Shown: positions 8,672 to 17,593, counted from the first letter of the stretch. The stretch is 64,000 bases of DNA from Acinetobacter sp. SFB (GCF_001647545.1 NZ_LSZH01000014.1:124001-188000); one strand, 5' to 3'. Notes: generated by a model from the letters alone, not told the origin. A program made the numbers and translations.

Positions 8672-10309
8672 TTACTTTTCCGAAGCTGGCTGGGCTAATG
8701 AAGCATAGTCTAGATCGACTTTACGTAATGTTTTTAACAACCATAATTGATGTCTTGCTTCTTGCTCATAACCATTGAAAGCCAGTACTTTGGCATACTT
8801 GATCAGGTCATATTTAGTCGGATAGTTCAGCACCATCTCCCGAATATCTTCTAATTGCTCTGCATTTATTTTGCTATACGGATTCATGCGAATCCATGCA
8901 ATACGCCAGTTAAACTCTTCAAGCAGGTAAATTTGATCTTGATTGGTAATTTTCTCAGGCGTTTGCTCATAACGCATGGATTGATTCAGTTTGGGCACCA
9001 TCACTGAATAATCTCTGACAATTAAAACCAGTAATACTAAAGATACCGCATATGCTGCGCGCATGTAGTTGGGTGAAAGTGCAATGGTTTTAATATTGCA
9101 TTGCTGAGACTGAACCAGACCGATAATAAAACCGACTGGTAGCAAGAAATAGGCATAGTATTGGGGGAATTCCAGCATTGAGTGAATCAGTACAGCGCCA
9201 ATCATTAAAATACCAATCACGGATTCGACCGAATTGACATGCTTATTCAGCTGATAGCCCCAATAGCCAAAGTAAGCCAAAAAAGGCAAGCCAATCAACA
9301 GACCATTCCAGAGCAGAAAATCAAGAATAAAGTTATGCGCGCTACGAATCCACACAGGTCCCTGAAAATGATCACTGACCAATGTATAAGCAACACTGGT
9401 CTGATTCCAGCCATAGCCAAACCATGGACGGTCTGCAATTGCATGCAGCATTTGATTCCAAATGGCTAAGCGTGACATATCTCCGGTTGCGCGTTGTACC
9501 ACGTCCCGACTTTGCACAATTTGTGCATCAGTGGCTTGTGCAAGCAGTTGGCTCAATACAGGCGATATCACAATCAATCCTATAAATAAACCAAACCATG
9601 TAATAGCCCAATACCATTTCAGGCGAATGAAGCCACGATATTGTTGATAAGCCAAGTAAATTAAAATACACAGACACGCGACCCAGGAAGTACGTGATTG
9701 ACTTAAGGCAACGCCAATAACGATAGGTAAAGCACAGGCTGCGATCCATTTGGTCTGGATTTTTTTCTTTTCATATAAATATAAACATGCCATTAAGGAC
9801 ATAAGTAAAAAAGTCGCCATGTTATTAGGCTGAGCAAAGTTGGCAAAAGGACGAGTATTGCCTTGTATATTGACCATTCCCGGTAAATAGGCATCCAAAT
9901 TTATCCATTGGCAAATTGCAATAATAGCTGTAGCTGTTCCTGCCATTAAAAAAACATAGCTGAGTCCAGTAAAAACCTCTTCAAGATCTATTTTTTCTGC
10001 CGACAAGTTATAACCAATGACGATGCTCAGCCAAAATCCAAAGACAAATAGCGTACTGATTAAGGCTTTATCAAAGAAAAATAATTCACCCGCTAAGTAT
10101 TGAATTAATGGAATAGCAGCAAGGAATAATAATGGCAGGCTGACAACTGGTAGTTTAATTCTGTCTTTTAAATAAATAGCAGCTAAAGTAAAAAGGGATA
10201 AAAAAGCAAACAGCTCGCCTGTATAAGTTACCCAAGGGCGGTAATGAATCGGGAGGAGCCAGCCAAGAGATATAAAAACAGCCGCAATAAGCAATAAGAA
10301 AAATTTCAT
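8672..10309 (-). CDS. PglL/TfpO-like O-oligosaccharyltransferase (Wzy_C family)
   Basis: 545-residue polytopic inner-membrane protein with about ten to twelve hydrophobic segments in residues 1-410 and a soluble C-terminal tail. Visible family marks are GNTRPFANFAQPNNMA (about 150-165), SQSRTSWVA (about 203-211), RPWFGYGWNQT (about 294-304) and SAHNFILDFLLWNG with His325, which corresponds to the loop histidine important in PglL-type ligases, then HSMLEFPQYYAYFLLPVG. Such enzymes move a glycan from undecaprenyl diphosphate to Ser/Thr of pilin or other exported proteins. Acinetobacter often carry one beside pilA (TfpO) and one beside comP (PglL); which it is cannot be settled here. No good ribosome site is seen, and a 20-bp inverted repeat lies just 32 bases upstream. 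Confidence 0.88.
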   Translation of the reverse strand: MKFFLLLIAAVFISLGWLLPIHYRPWVTYTGELFAFLSLFTLAAIYLKDRIKLPVVSLPLLFLAAIPLIQYLAGELFFFDKALISTLFVFGFWLSIVIGYNLSAEKIDLEEVFTGLSYVFLMAGTATAIIAICQWINLDAYLPGMVNIQGNTRPFANFAQPNNMATFLLMSLMACLYLYEKKKIQTKWIAACALPIVIGVALSQSRTSWVACLCILIYLAYQQYRGFIRLKWYWAITWFGLFIGLIVISPVLSQLLAQATDAQIVQSRDVVQRATGDMSRLAIWNQMLHAIADRPWFGYGWNQTSVAYTLVSDHFQGPVWIRSAHNFILDFLLWNGLLIGLPFLAYFGYWGYQLNKHVNSVESVIGILMIGAVLIHSMLEFPQYYAYFLLPVGFIIGLVQSQQCNIKTIALSPNYMRAAYAVSLVLLVLIVRDYSVMVPKLNQSMRYEQTPEKITNQDQIYLLEEFNWRIAWIRMNPYSKINAEQLEDIREMVLNYPTKYDLIKYAKVLAFNGYEQEARHQLWLLKTLRKVDLDYASLAQPASEK

Positions 10310-10340
10310 GAATAAATCAGTGAAAATAGAATGGGCATAT

Positions 10341-10385
10341 GATAATAAAAAAGCAGATTAAAAGGTAATCTGCTTTTTTATTATC
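10341..10385. terminator. 20-bp perfect inverted repeat / bidirectional terminator
   Basis: Positions 10341-10360 are the perfect reverse complement of 10366-10385, with a five-base loop. The stem contains AAAAAAGCAGATTA and its complement, so a T-run follows the hairpin on either strand. It closes the relic pilin-accessory gene on the minus strand and sits immediately before the PglL-like start, so any promoter of that gene must overlap it. Confidence 0.85.
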
Positions 10386-10398
10386 ATTTAAAAGCAAA

Positions 10399-10918
10399 TC
10401 ACTTCCACGGTCTTAAATCAATAATTTTAACCACGTTGGCTTTTTGATCTATTAAAACTGTCATATCTACAGCTGTAGCTTTTAAAGGCACAAAAGTGTT
10501 CGCTTCTAAATATTTTGCCAAAGTATGTTCAACCTATTTTTTGTTATTATATTTTTTAAGATCTTCTAAATTTTGTGCGCGACTTTCGATTTGTGTTTTG
10601 GCTTGTGCAAAATCGACATAACGCTCTGGACGTTGTGCTATAGAAATACCACCCCACACCTCTGCAAACATATCATTATTACGTTGATTAACATCTTTTG
10701 CAAAATTGACTGCTACATATTATGGTTTAAACCATGACACATGTTGAAATGCGAGTTGGGCTTGGCTCAGATTATCTTGAATAATGTCATTTTTTCGCAC
10801 TAACTCAAAACGATCTATATTATAAACAACCATGCTGGGCGACCTTGTTCAATACTATAGACGCCATAGCATAGGGCTGCAATTTGAATAGCAATAATGA
10901 TCGTTAAATCAAATTTAA
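10399..10918 (-). pseudogene. Remnant of TfpX/TfpZ-family pilin accessory protein
   Basis: Reading the minus strand from about 10918 to the stop at 10399 recovers a broken protein: FDLTIIIAIQIAALCYGVYSI, then IEQGRPAWL, DRFELVRKNDI, QRPERYVDF, and the tail VPLKATAVDMTVLIDQ ending IIDLRPWK. This matches my recollection of the C-terminal two thirds of TfpX/TfpZ pilin accessory proteins (FimB-like). Damage seen: N terminus missing, a one-base frameshift after RPAWL, an in-frame TAA after WFKP and a TAG after YNNKK. The left edge runs directly into a decayed pilin gene, so one deletion probably removed the pilin 3' end and this gene's 5' end. Confidence 0.75.
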
Positions 10919-11248
10919 GGTATTTACACCTGATGCAGAAACTATTGGTGTATATGTTATTGTGATTTCACCGTTAGTTTTACTAATTCCAATACTAGTT
11001 ACATTAGCTATTCCTATAGGTGTTGCCCAATCCAAATCATAAGGTGCAACATTAGATGTATTTTCTGCTACTGAATTTTTTACACTTGAAGCTAAAGAAA
11101 GACCTTCAGTAAATTTCGCACTCTTTGTCGAATCCTGATAAGCATGGATCGCAATAGCAGCTAAAATACCGATAAACACTACAACGATCATTAATTCAGC
11201 ACACTCCATAAACCCCTTTATATGGACAAGTTTTTCCAATTTATCCAT
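10904..11248 (-). pseudogene. Decayed type IV pilin gene, 3'-truncated
   Basis: The 114-codon frame still shows a pilin N-terminal helix ([21 protein letters not shown]) and later GLSLASSVKNSV and the ITITYTP strand. The processing region is spoiled: it reads KGFMECAELM instead of KGFTLIELM, which shifts the conserved Glu by one residue and loses the hydrophobic TLI. The frame ends at SGVNTLNLI and stops, without the C-terminal Cys pair; sequence then continues as the TfpX/TfpZ relic. No sigma-54 promoter is visible upstream, unlike the two intact pilins. I read it as the former local pilA. It could in principle still be translated, but not as a working pilin. Confidence 0.8.
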
Positions 11249-11359
11249 ATCCGGAAATAGCTTTTACTTCACGCGATGGAATGAATTTTTATAAGAGCAG
11301 ATTGGTGGTGATATATTTTAAAATATAGATAACTTAAAAATGGTATATAAAACCCAAAC

Positions 11360-11530
11360 TCATTTATAAGCCAGCTTTTGTAGTTCTTCTCTATACGGAT
11401 GGATCACATATTTTGCACGATGCAGAACAATACATTGGGTACCTTCATCATCACCAAACTGTATAAATAAAACTGTTAGAGCTGGGTAAGGTGTTCGCTC
11501 GGTAATTTTGAAGTCTTTTAGCCGTTTCAT
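11360..11530 (-). CDS. Small hypothetical protein, 56 aa
   Basis: Short frame starting MKRLKDFKITERTPYP, preceded by GGGGG five bases before the ATG, a good ribosome site; an upstream in-frame start would add 12 residues with no such site. Soluble, mildly basic, one Cys, no signal peptide or membrane segment. I do not recognise the family. It stands alone in a 640-base interval between the relic pilin and the intact pilin, with neighbours on the same strand only further left. It may be a real small gene or a leftover of recombination. Confidence 0.45.
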   Translation of the reverse strand: MKRLKDFKITERTPYPALTVLFIQFGDDEGTQCIVLHRAKYVIHPYREELQKLAYK

Positions 11531-11816
11531 TCGATGCCCCCTATAAAAAAATTGGAGGAATAGCACTTTTCAATTTTAAACCATACTCAGCACTGCACAA
11601 ATAATCATAACTTAGGCAAATTACTCTAGATTTTTTTTAGCGACCAAACATTGAGTGATTTATAGCCGTAAACCACTTACAAAATGACTTCTCATAAAAT
11701 CGATAAAACTGACATTTTTTGTCACTTTTTTACATAAAATTACTCAACGAACTTTCATTGATCTTTAAATTTAAACAAACTGTTGATTTCATATGAAATT
11801 AATAGATACTATACTT

Positions 11817-11832
11817 TGGCACATTTCGTGCA
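11817..11832 (+). promoter_or_regulatory. Sigma-54 (-24/-12) promoter of pilA
   Basis: TTGGCACATTTCGTGCAA: GG at 11818-11819 and GC at 11830-11831 are 12 bases apart, exactly the -24/-12 spacing, with TGGCAC and TGCA matching the consensus. It predicts a start near 11843, about 50 bases before the pilin ATG. Major pilin genes in Pseudomonas and relatives are driven by RpoN with PilR. Confidence 0.85.
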
Positions 11833-11892
11833 AACTAAAAATTAGCTTACAAAGCTTATAATTAAATTTACAAAACATTTGTGGAGAATGTT

Positions 11893-12315
11893 ATGAATAC
11901 AATGCAAAAAGGCTTTACGCTCATCGAGCTTATGATTGTAGTTGCTATTATCGGTATTTTGGCTGCTATCGCGATTCCTGCTTATCAGAACTATACTAAA
12001 CGTGCTCACGTTACTGAAGGTTTAAGCTTGGCTGGCGGTGCAAAAGCAGCTGTAACTGAATTTTATGCTTCTACTAACCGTTATCCTGCTGATAATGCTA
12101 GTGCTGGTTTAGCTGCTGCAACTGCTATTAAAGGTAATGCTGTAACTTCTGTAACAAATACTAATGGCTTAATTACTATTTTATATAATGATAAAGTTCT
12201 TACTGCTGGCTCAGCAACTTTACTATTAAGTCCTACTACGTCTACTGGTGGTGTAAATTGGAAATGTAAACGTGGTACTATTACTCAAGAGCTTGTTCCT
12301 TCAAACTGCCGCTAA
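11893..12315 (+). CDS. pilA: Major type IV pilin PilA
   Basis: 140 residues. Short leader MNTMQKG, then [18 protein letters not shown] with Glu5 and the N-terminal helix; an alpha/beta head follows and a C-terminal Cys pair closes the D-loop (WKCKRG...SNCR). The ATG at 11893 follows GGAGAATGTT. The C-terminal residue is Arg after Cys, not Ser, so it does not carry the terminal serine that PilO/TfpO-type enzymes modify. Any glycosylation would be at internal Ser/Thr, of which there are many (e.g. [10 protein letters not shown]). It has its own sigma-54 promoter and its own terminator, with a glycosyltransferase gene directly downstream. Confidence 0.94.
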   Translation: MNTMQKGFTLIELMIVVAIIGILAAIAIPAYQNYTKRAHVTEGLSLAGGAKAAVTEFYASTNRYPADNASAGLAAATAIKGNAVTSVTNTNGLITILYNDKVLTAGSATLLLSPTTSTGGVNWKCKRGTITQELVPSNCR

Positions 12316-12331
12316 TTTTAGTCAGTTTTAG

Positions 12332-12363
12332 AACACGCCTATCAATTGATAGGCGTTGTTTTC
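12332..12363 (+). terminator. Terminator after pilA
   Basis: The 22-base perfect palindrome ACGCCTATC-AATT-GATAGGCGT is followed by TGTTTTC. It would cap most pilA transcripts, with read-through feeding the downstream glycosyltransferase genes, whose first ATG is 19 bases later. Confidence 0.75.
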
Positions 12364-12381
12364 TATGGATATAAAAACTAT

Positions 12382-14310
12382 ATGTTAAAAAAAACTTTTC
12401 CATTTATTGTGCTTTTAAGTACTTTGCTCATTTGTTATTTTAGTTACTCAATAGGATTAAAAGCTGATTTCCTCTTTGATGATTACCCAAATTTACAAGA
12501 GTTAGGTACTTATGGGGATATTAATAGTTGGGATAAAGCTTTAAATTTTATATCCAATGGTTTTTCTGGCCCTACAGGTCGACCAATTTCTTTGGCTAGT
12601 TTTTTAATTAATGATAATACTTGGCCTAGTGTTGCTTATTCATTCAAATTAACTAATTTATATATTCACTTAATAAATGGCTTATTGCTCTTTTGGGCGA
12701 CTTTGCTTCTGCTCAAGAATTATAATTATTCAGAAAAAAAAGCCATATGGATAGCGATACTTAGCTTTAGTATCTGGTTGTTACATCCTTACTTTGTATC
12801 TACAACGTTATATGTCGTGCAACGCATGGCACAGCTTGCAACCCTATTTAGCTTAATAGGAATTATCGGTTATTTACAGGGTCGATTATTATTAGCTGAA
12901 AAGCCTATTGTTGGCTATATATTAATGACAGTCTCGATTGGCTTAGCTACGATCTTAGCAACCTATAGTAAAGAAAATGGTGCACTTTTACCCTTACTCA
13001 TTTTAGTAATTGAGTTTTGTAATTCTAATAAAATAAATAAGCCATTGTGGCAATGGCGAGCTATTTGTTTATGGCTACCCTCATTAGCAATTGCTGTACT
13101 CATGTTTCGTTATATTAATCTTTCAGCAGAACCTTGGCCAAACCGCAATTTTAATATGGTTGAGCGTCTTTATAGCGAAGCACGGATTGTTACTGAGTAT
13201 TTATTTAATCTCTATATTCCAGAGATTGAAGGACGCGGCTTATTTCAGGATGGATACCCTATTTCAAGAGGTTTATTCCAGCCTTTAACAACCTTTTTTT
13301 CGATTATTTTTCTAGTCGTATTATTCATCAGTGCATTTTTAGCTAGAAAAAAATACCCTCTATTCAGTCTAGCAATTTTATTTTTCTTTGCTGCTCATTT
13401 AATGGAATCCACTATTATTGGCCTAGAGCTATACTTTGAACACCGTAATTATTTAGCTGCTTTATTTTTATTCTTACCCCTTTCAGCAGGACTAATTTGG
13501 CTAAGTGAAAAAATTGACTATAAATTAGTGACATTTATTTCTATATTAATATTAAGTATGCTGACATTAATGACATGGCAACGTTCACTTTTATGGTCAA
13601 ATACTGATAATTTACAGATCTATTGGGCAAAAAATACGCCTACTTCACCTCGAGCACAAAATGCTATTGCAGCGATTTTAATTGATCAAGGACGTTATCA
13701 AGAAGCCAATGCTCATATTGAGCAAGCGATTCAACGTTTACCAAATAGTGCTTTACTTTCAATTCGTCTACTATTACAAAAAGTTTATACTCATCAGGCG
13801 ACTGAGCAAGATTTCCACCAAGCCATTACGCGACTCTCAATCCAACCATTTGATGCACAAGCAGTACAAGGTCTAAGGACATTAGTAGAATATGTAGTTT
13901 TACCAGAAAATATTAATCAATACGGAGCGTTAAGCTTAAAACTCATTGCGGCTATGCAGAAAAATGCCAACTATAAAGATTTTCCTTTGTTTTTACGATT
14001 AACACCTTATTTGCAAGCTCAAATTTATGCTGCTAGCCGCCAGCCAGTAGAGGCTTATCTACATTATAAATTGGCAATGAAGCGCTATAATGATGTTGAG
14101 GCAGGCTTAATGATGGTAGCCGAAATGGCCTCCAAAGATTATTATTCAGATTCTACCCAGTTATTAGATCAAGCAAATGCTATTTATCAAAAACAAGAAG
14201 TGAAAACTTTAAAGCGCTCAAAAGCAGAGTATGATTTTGAAATTCCTCGTTTAAGGCAGGCTATTGAAAAAATGAAAAACCAGAAAATTAAGGACAAATA
14301 TGAAAATTAG
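12382..14310 (+). CDS. GT-C-like membrane glycosyltransferase with C-terminal TPR region
   Basis: 642 residues from the ATG at 12382 (a TTG frame opening inside the terminator is rejected). One N-terminal membrane segment is followed by a periplasmic loop with the acidic motif FLFDDYPNL and GPTGRPIS, then about nine more hydrophobic segments to residue ~425, and a soluble C-terminal half with TPR-like helices (RAQNAIAAILIDQGRYQEA). A DD motif in the first loop, GRP and C-terminal TPRs are the layout of Tmtc/PMT-like GT-C enzymes, which use polyprenyl-phosphate sugars. The place directly after pilA recalls P. aeruginosa TfpW, which glycosylates pilin. The gene overlaps the next GT2 gene by 11 bases, its likely donor supplier. 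Pilin as substrate is inference. Confidence 0.72.
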   Translation: MLKKTFPFIVLLSTLLICYFSYSIGLKADFLFDDYPNLQELGTYGDINSWDKALNFISNGFSGPTGRPISLASFLINDNTWPSVAYSFKLTNLYIHLINGLLLFWATLLLLKNYNYSEKKAIWIAILSFSIWLLHPYFVSTTLYVVQRMAQLATLFSLIGIIGYLQGRLLLAEKPIVGYILMTVSIGLATILATYSKENGALLPLLILVIEFCNSNKINKPLWQWRAICLWLPSLAIAVLMFRYINLSAEPWPNRNFNMVERLYSEARIVTEYLFNLYIPEIEGRGLFQDGYPISRGLFQPLTTFFSIIFLVVLFISAFLARKKYPLFSLAILFFFAAHLMESTIIGLELYFEHRNYLAALFLFLPLSAGLIWLSEKIDYKLVTFISILILSMLTLMTWQRSLLWSNTDNLQIYWAKNTPTSPRAQNAIAAILIDQGRYQEANAHIEQAIQRLPNSALLSIRLLLQKVYTHQATEQDFHQAITRLSIQPFDAQAVQGLRTLVEYVVLPENINQYGALSLKLIAAMQKNANYKDFPLFLRLTPYLQAQIYAASRQPVEAYLHYKLAMKRYNDVEAGLMMVAEMASKDYYSDSTQLLDQANAIYQKQEVKTLKRSKAEYDFEIPRLRQAIEKMKNQKIKDKYEN

Positions 14311-15151
14311 TATTGTCCTACCCGCTAAAAATGAATCTGGTGCCATTGGTCAAACCCTTGCACAGATTCAACAGCTACAACTTTTTCATGAAATTATTGT
14401 AGTAAATGACGGTTCAACTGATAACACCAAACAAGTTGCAGAAGAAGCAGGTGCTAAAGTCGTTACTCACTCCTACTCTAAAGGCAATGGTGCAGCAATT
14501 AAAACAGGGGCACGTTCAGCAACTGGTGACATCATTATTTTTATGGATGCAGATGGTCAACATGACCCACAAGATATATCAAAATTATTAGAAAAAATTA
14601 ATCAGGGTTATGACCTGGTTGTGGGTGCAAGACAAAAAGGATCACAAGCAAGTATAGGTCGAGGTATTGCCAATACACTTTATAACAACCTCGCAACCTA
14701 TATGACCGAACAAAAAGTTGAAGACTTAACTTCGGGTTTTCGTGCTGTGCGTGCCGATAAGTTTCGGGAGTTTTTATATTTATTACCCAATGGGTTTTCC
14801 TACCCAACCACTAGCACTATGGCATTTTTCCGTGCAGGTTATTCAGTGACTTATGTGCCAATACATGCAGCCAAACGCATAGGTGAAAGTCATATTCATC
14901 CTTTAAAAGATGGAGTGCGTTTCTTTCTAATTATTTTTAAAATTGCCACACTATTCTCACCTTTAAAGATGTTTCTTCCAATAGCTGTTCTTTTATTTAT
15001 GATGGCTACAGGGTGGTATGGCTATACTTTATGGGATGCAGGTCGTTTTACCAATATGAGTGCTCTACTTTATACAGGCAGTATCATGATTTTCCTAATG
15101 GGGCTGATTTCAGAACAGGTGACTGCTTTGATGTATAAAGATAATAAATAG
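14300..15151 (+). CDS. GT2 family polyprenyl-phosphate sugar synthase-like glycosyltransferase
   Basis: 283 residues. The GT2/DPM1-like catalytic domain occupies 1-~210: IVLPAKNE at the start, IIVVNDGSTDNT, and the MDADGQHDP motif for metal and nucleotide sugar binding, then VGARQKG and LTSGFRAVR. Two membrane segments close the protein (about 212-235 and 255-275). Enzymes of this shape move a sugar from a nucleotide donor to a polyprenyl phosphate. AGGAC precedes the ATG. It overlaps the GT-C gene, which suggests a donor-maker and donor-user pair. The sugar is unknown; mannose would fit the manC gene nearby. Confidence 0.82.
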   Translation: MKISIVLPAKNESGAIGQTLAQIQQLQLFHEIIVVNDGSTDNTKQVAEEAGAKVVTHSYSKGNGAAIKTGARSATGDIIIFMDADGQHDPQDISKLLEKINQGYDLVVGARQKGSQASIGRGIANTLYNNLATYMTEQKVEDLTSGFRAVRADKFREFLYLLPNGFSYPTTSTMAFFRAGYSVTYVPIHAAKRIGESHIHPLKDGVRFFLIIFKIATLFSPLKMFLPIAVLLFMMATGWYGYTLWDAGRFTNMSALLYTGSIMIFLMGLISEQVTALMYKDNK

Positions 15152-15159
15152 GAATTAGT

Positions 15160-16866
15160 GTGTTTAATACATTAATAGAGTTATGGAAAATACTGACAAA
15201 ACTTGATAAGCGAAAACTTTCGTTTGTCCTTGTCCTCGTGGTTGCAATGGCTATTATTGAGGCAATTGGCGTTGTTTCGATTATGCCTTTTCTCGCTGTG
15301 TTGGCAAACCCGACTATTATAGAAAATAATGTGCTACTTCAAAAAATTTCAAAAATCTTATTAGTGAAAGATACACGTCAACTCATTGTATATTTAGGGA
15401 TAATTTCCCTTTGCATTGTTATTTTTTCTACTCTTATTAAAATCATTACTCAGTATGCATTGTATAGGTTTTCCAACTTGCAACGCCACTATTTCTCGAC
15501 TAGGCTTTTAGAAATTTACTTACAGCAGCCATATGAATTTTTTATTGAACGAAATAGTTCAACTTTAATTAAAAATATATTATCAGAAGTAGATGAGTTA
15601 GTTCGTGGAATTATTCAACCTGTACTATTCTTAATCGCTTATAGTGTTGTCATTCTTTGTATGATCATAATTCTTGTCTTTTATAATCCTATTATGGCAA
15701 TTTCAACAGCCCTAACCTTAATGTTTTTTTATTCTGTTATTTTTATAACCGTAAAAAAAATTCTTGATCGAATTGGCCAAAGTTTTGTTGAAGCAAATGA
15801 AATACGTTATCAGGCTTGCTCAGAAGTATTGGGAGGAGTTAAAGATATTATTATTAATCATGCGGAAAAGCAGTATATAGAAAAAGTTGATCATAGTTCA
15901 AGGTTATATTCACTTCATCTAGCAACTAAAGAAACTTTAGGGCAAGTTCCTTTACATATTGTGGAAACGATAGGATATGGTTGTATTATCATTCTTGCAA
16001 TTGTATTGGTAATCTCTGGTAAAGAAATTTCAAATATTTTACCAATACTAGGACTTTATGGTATTGCTGCTTATCGCATGCTACCTGCCGCACAGAATGT
16101 TTATCGTGCAATAGCACAGATAAAATTTTCTCAAAATGTTTTTAATGTAGTGAAAAATGAATTTTTATTAGAAAAAAATAATAAAATTGAAAAATCTAAT
16201 AGGGAATTTTCATTTGAACAAATTATTCAGCTAGATGATATTAGTTTTTCTTATAATAATAGACCTGATAATTTAATCTTTGATAATTTCAATCTTACTA
16301 TTCTTAAAAATAAAAGTGTTGGTATAGTTGGGAAAAGTGGGAGTGGAAAAAGTACTTTAATGGATATTATGCTGGGATTATTGCATCTAAAAAATGGGAG
16401 AATTTTGATAGATGGTATTGAGTTAAATCAGAGTAATATTCAGGCGTGGCACCAAATTGTAGGATATGTACCACAATCAATTTATTTAGCCGATAAAAGT
16501 ATTGCAGAGAATATTGCTTTTGGTGTTGAACAAGACCAGATTGATATGCAAGCAGTCAAACGTGCAGCTCAACAGGCACAAATTGATGATTTCATTATGC
16601 AACAATTGCCACAAGCTTATAAAACAAAAGTCGGTGAGCGTGGAGTTATGCTATCTGGTGGGCAGAGACAAAGGATAGGAATCGCCCGGGCTTTATATAA
16701 AAATCCAGAAATTTTATTTATGGATGAAGCAACTAGTGCATTAGATATAGAAACAGAAAAGGCAGTAAATGAGGCGATTCAAAATTTAAGTGGGAAAAAG
16801 ACAATAGTAATTATTGCTCATAGAGAAAGTGCAGTTGCCAAGTGTAATACAATAATTACATTATAG
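15160..16866 (+). CDS. PglK/MsbA-like ABC transporter, probable lipid-linked glycan flippase
   Basis: 568 residues starting with GTG after an AGGA site. Fused exporter: about six transmembrane segments in residues 15-330 and one nucleotide-binding domain. The latter shows Walker A GKSGSGKST (~395), the Q-loop (VPQSIYLAD), signature LSGGQRQRIGIARAL, Walker B EILFMDEATSALD and the H-loop (IAHR). The start resembles PglK/Wzk flippases (IEAIGVVSIMPFLAVL), which turn lipid-linked oligosaccharides to the periplasmic face. It lies between a GT2 and further sugar genes, which supports a glycan substrate over a lipid A or drug role. Eight bases after the GT2 stop, same operon. Confidence 0.83.
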   Translation: MFNTLIELWKILTKLDKRKLSFVLVLVVAMAIIEAIGVVSIMPFLAVLANPTIIENNVLLQKISKILLVKDTRQLIVYLGIISLCIVIFSTLIKIITQYALYRFSNLQRHYFSTRLLEIYLQQPYEFFIERNSSTLIKNILSEVDELVRGIIQPVLFLIAYSVVILCMIIILVFYNPIMAISTALTLMFFYSVIFITVKKILDRIGQSFVEANEIRYQACSEVLGGVKDIIINHAEKQYIEKVDHSSRLYSLHLATKETLGQVPLHIVETIGYGCIIILAIVLVISGKEISNILPILGLYGIAAYRMLPAAQNVYRAIAQIKFSQNVFNVVKNEFLLEKNNKIEKSNREFSFEQIIQLDDISFSYNNRPDNLIFDNFNLTILKNKSVGIVGKSGSGKSTLMDIMLGLLHLKNGRILIDGIELNQSNIQAWHQIVGYVPQSIYLADKSIAENIAFGVEQDQIDMQAVKRAAQQAQIDDFIMQQLPQAYKTKVGERGVMLSGGQRQRIGIARALYKNPEILFMDEATSALDIETEKAVNEAIQNLSGKKTIVIIAHRESAVAKCNTIITL

Positions 16867-16876
16867 AGATGAAAAT

Positions 16877-17593
16877 ATGAAAAATGGCAATATATATGAT
16901 GGCTACCTAGAATGGAAAAATTGGGGAGAAAGTTTTGGATTAATAGATGATTGCACTAGAAGATATTATGATCTTGAATTAAAAAAAATAGAAGGCAATT
17001 TAAAAGGACAAAATATACGGGTGTTAGAGATTGGTTTTGGCAATGGAAGTTTTCTAACATATGCATTAGAAAGGGGATGGAGTGTGTATGGTATAGAAGT
17101 AAATGATGATCTAATAACTATTGCAAATAAGAAAGGTTTTCAAGTGTGTAGTACTATGGACTACTTAGAAGACAATGTATTCGATTTAATCGTAGCGTTC
17201 GATGTTTTAGAGCATATCACTTCTAATGAACTGATTGAATTTACTGTTAAAATAAAAAGTAAGCTGAAAAATGGTGGTTTTTTTGTGGCTAGATTTCCTA
17301 ATGGAGACTCTCCAATAGGTATGAAAAATCAAAATGGTGATTTAACTCATTTAAATTGTATTGGTTCAAATAAAATTATACAACTTTCTAAGTATTGTGA
17401 CTTTAAACTACTTTTCATAAAAGGACAAAGTGAAATATTTATATATAAATCCATTAAAAAAACCTTTTATACTATAGCTTTATACCCTATAAAATTATTT
17501 ATTAATTTAATAATGAAAGTATTTTTTTTTCCAACTACATATTATTTCTTTTGTTCAGAGAATTTAGTAGTCTTTTTTAAAAAGGAAATTTAA
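16877..17593 (+). CDS. SAM-dependent methyltransferase in glycan cluster
   Basis: 238 residues. The class I methyltransferase fold is visible: motif I VLEIGFGNGSFL (~50), the acidic end of strand 2 (YGIEVND), and motif IV LIVAFDVLEHI (~108). This is the Methyltransf_23 style found in many capsule, O-antigen and glycan loci. The C-terminal ~60 residues carry a hydrophobic stretch that may touch the membrane. Ten bases after the ABC gene and two before the next gene. It may methylate a sugar or cap a chain; the substrate is not shown by sequence. The DNA is markedly more AT-rich than surrounding core genes. Confidence 0.8.
   Translation: MKNGNIYDGYLEWKNWGESFGLIDDCTRRYYDLELKKIEGNLKGQNIRVLEIGFGNGSFLTYALERGWSVYGIEVNDDLITIANKKGFQVCSTMDYLEDNVFDLIVAFDVLEHITSNELIEFTVKIKSKLKNGGFFVARFPNGDSPIGMKNQNGDLTHLNCIGSNKIIQLSKYCDFKLLFIKGQSEIFIYKSIKKTFYTIALYPIKLFINLIMKVFFFPTTYYFFCSENLVVFFKKEI

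Noticed and set aside
12346..12381. Upstream TTG start for the GT-C gene
   Set aside because: It begins inside the pilA terminator stem and adds 12 residues ahead of a natural ATG and membrane segment.
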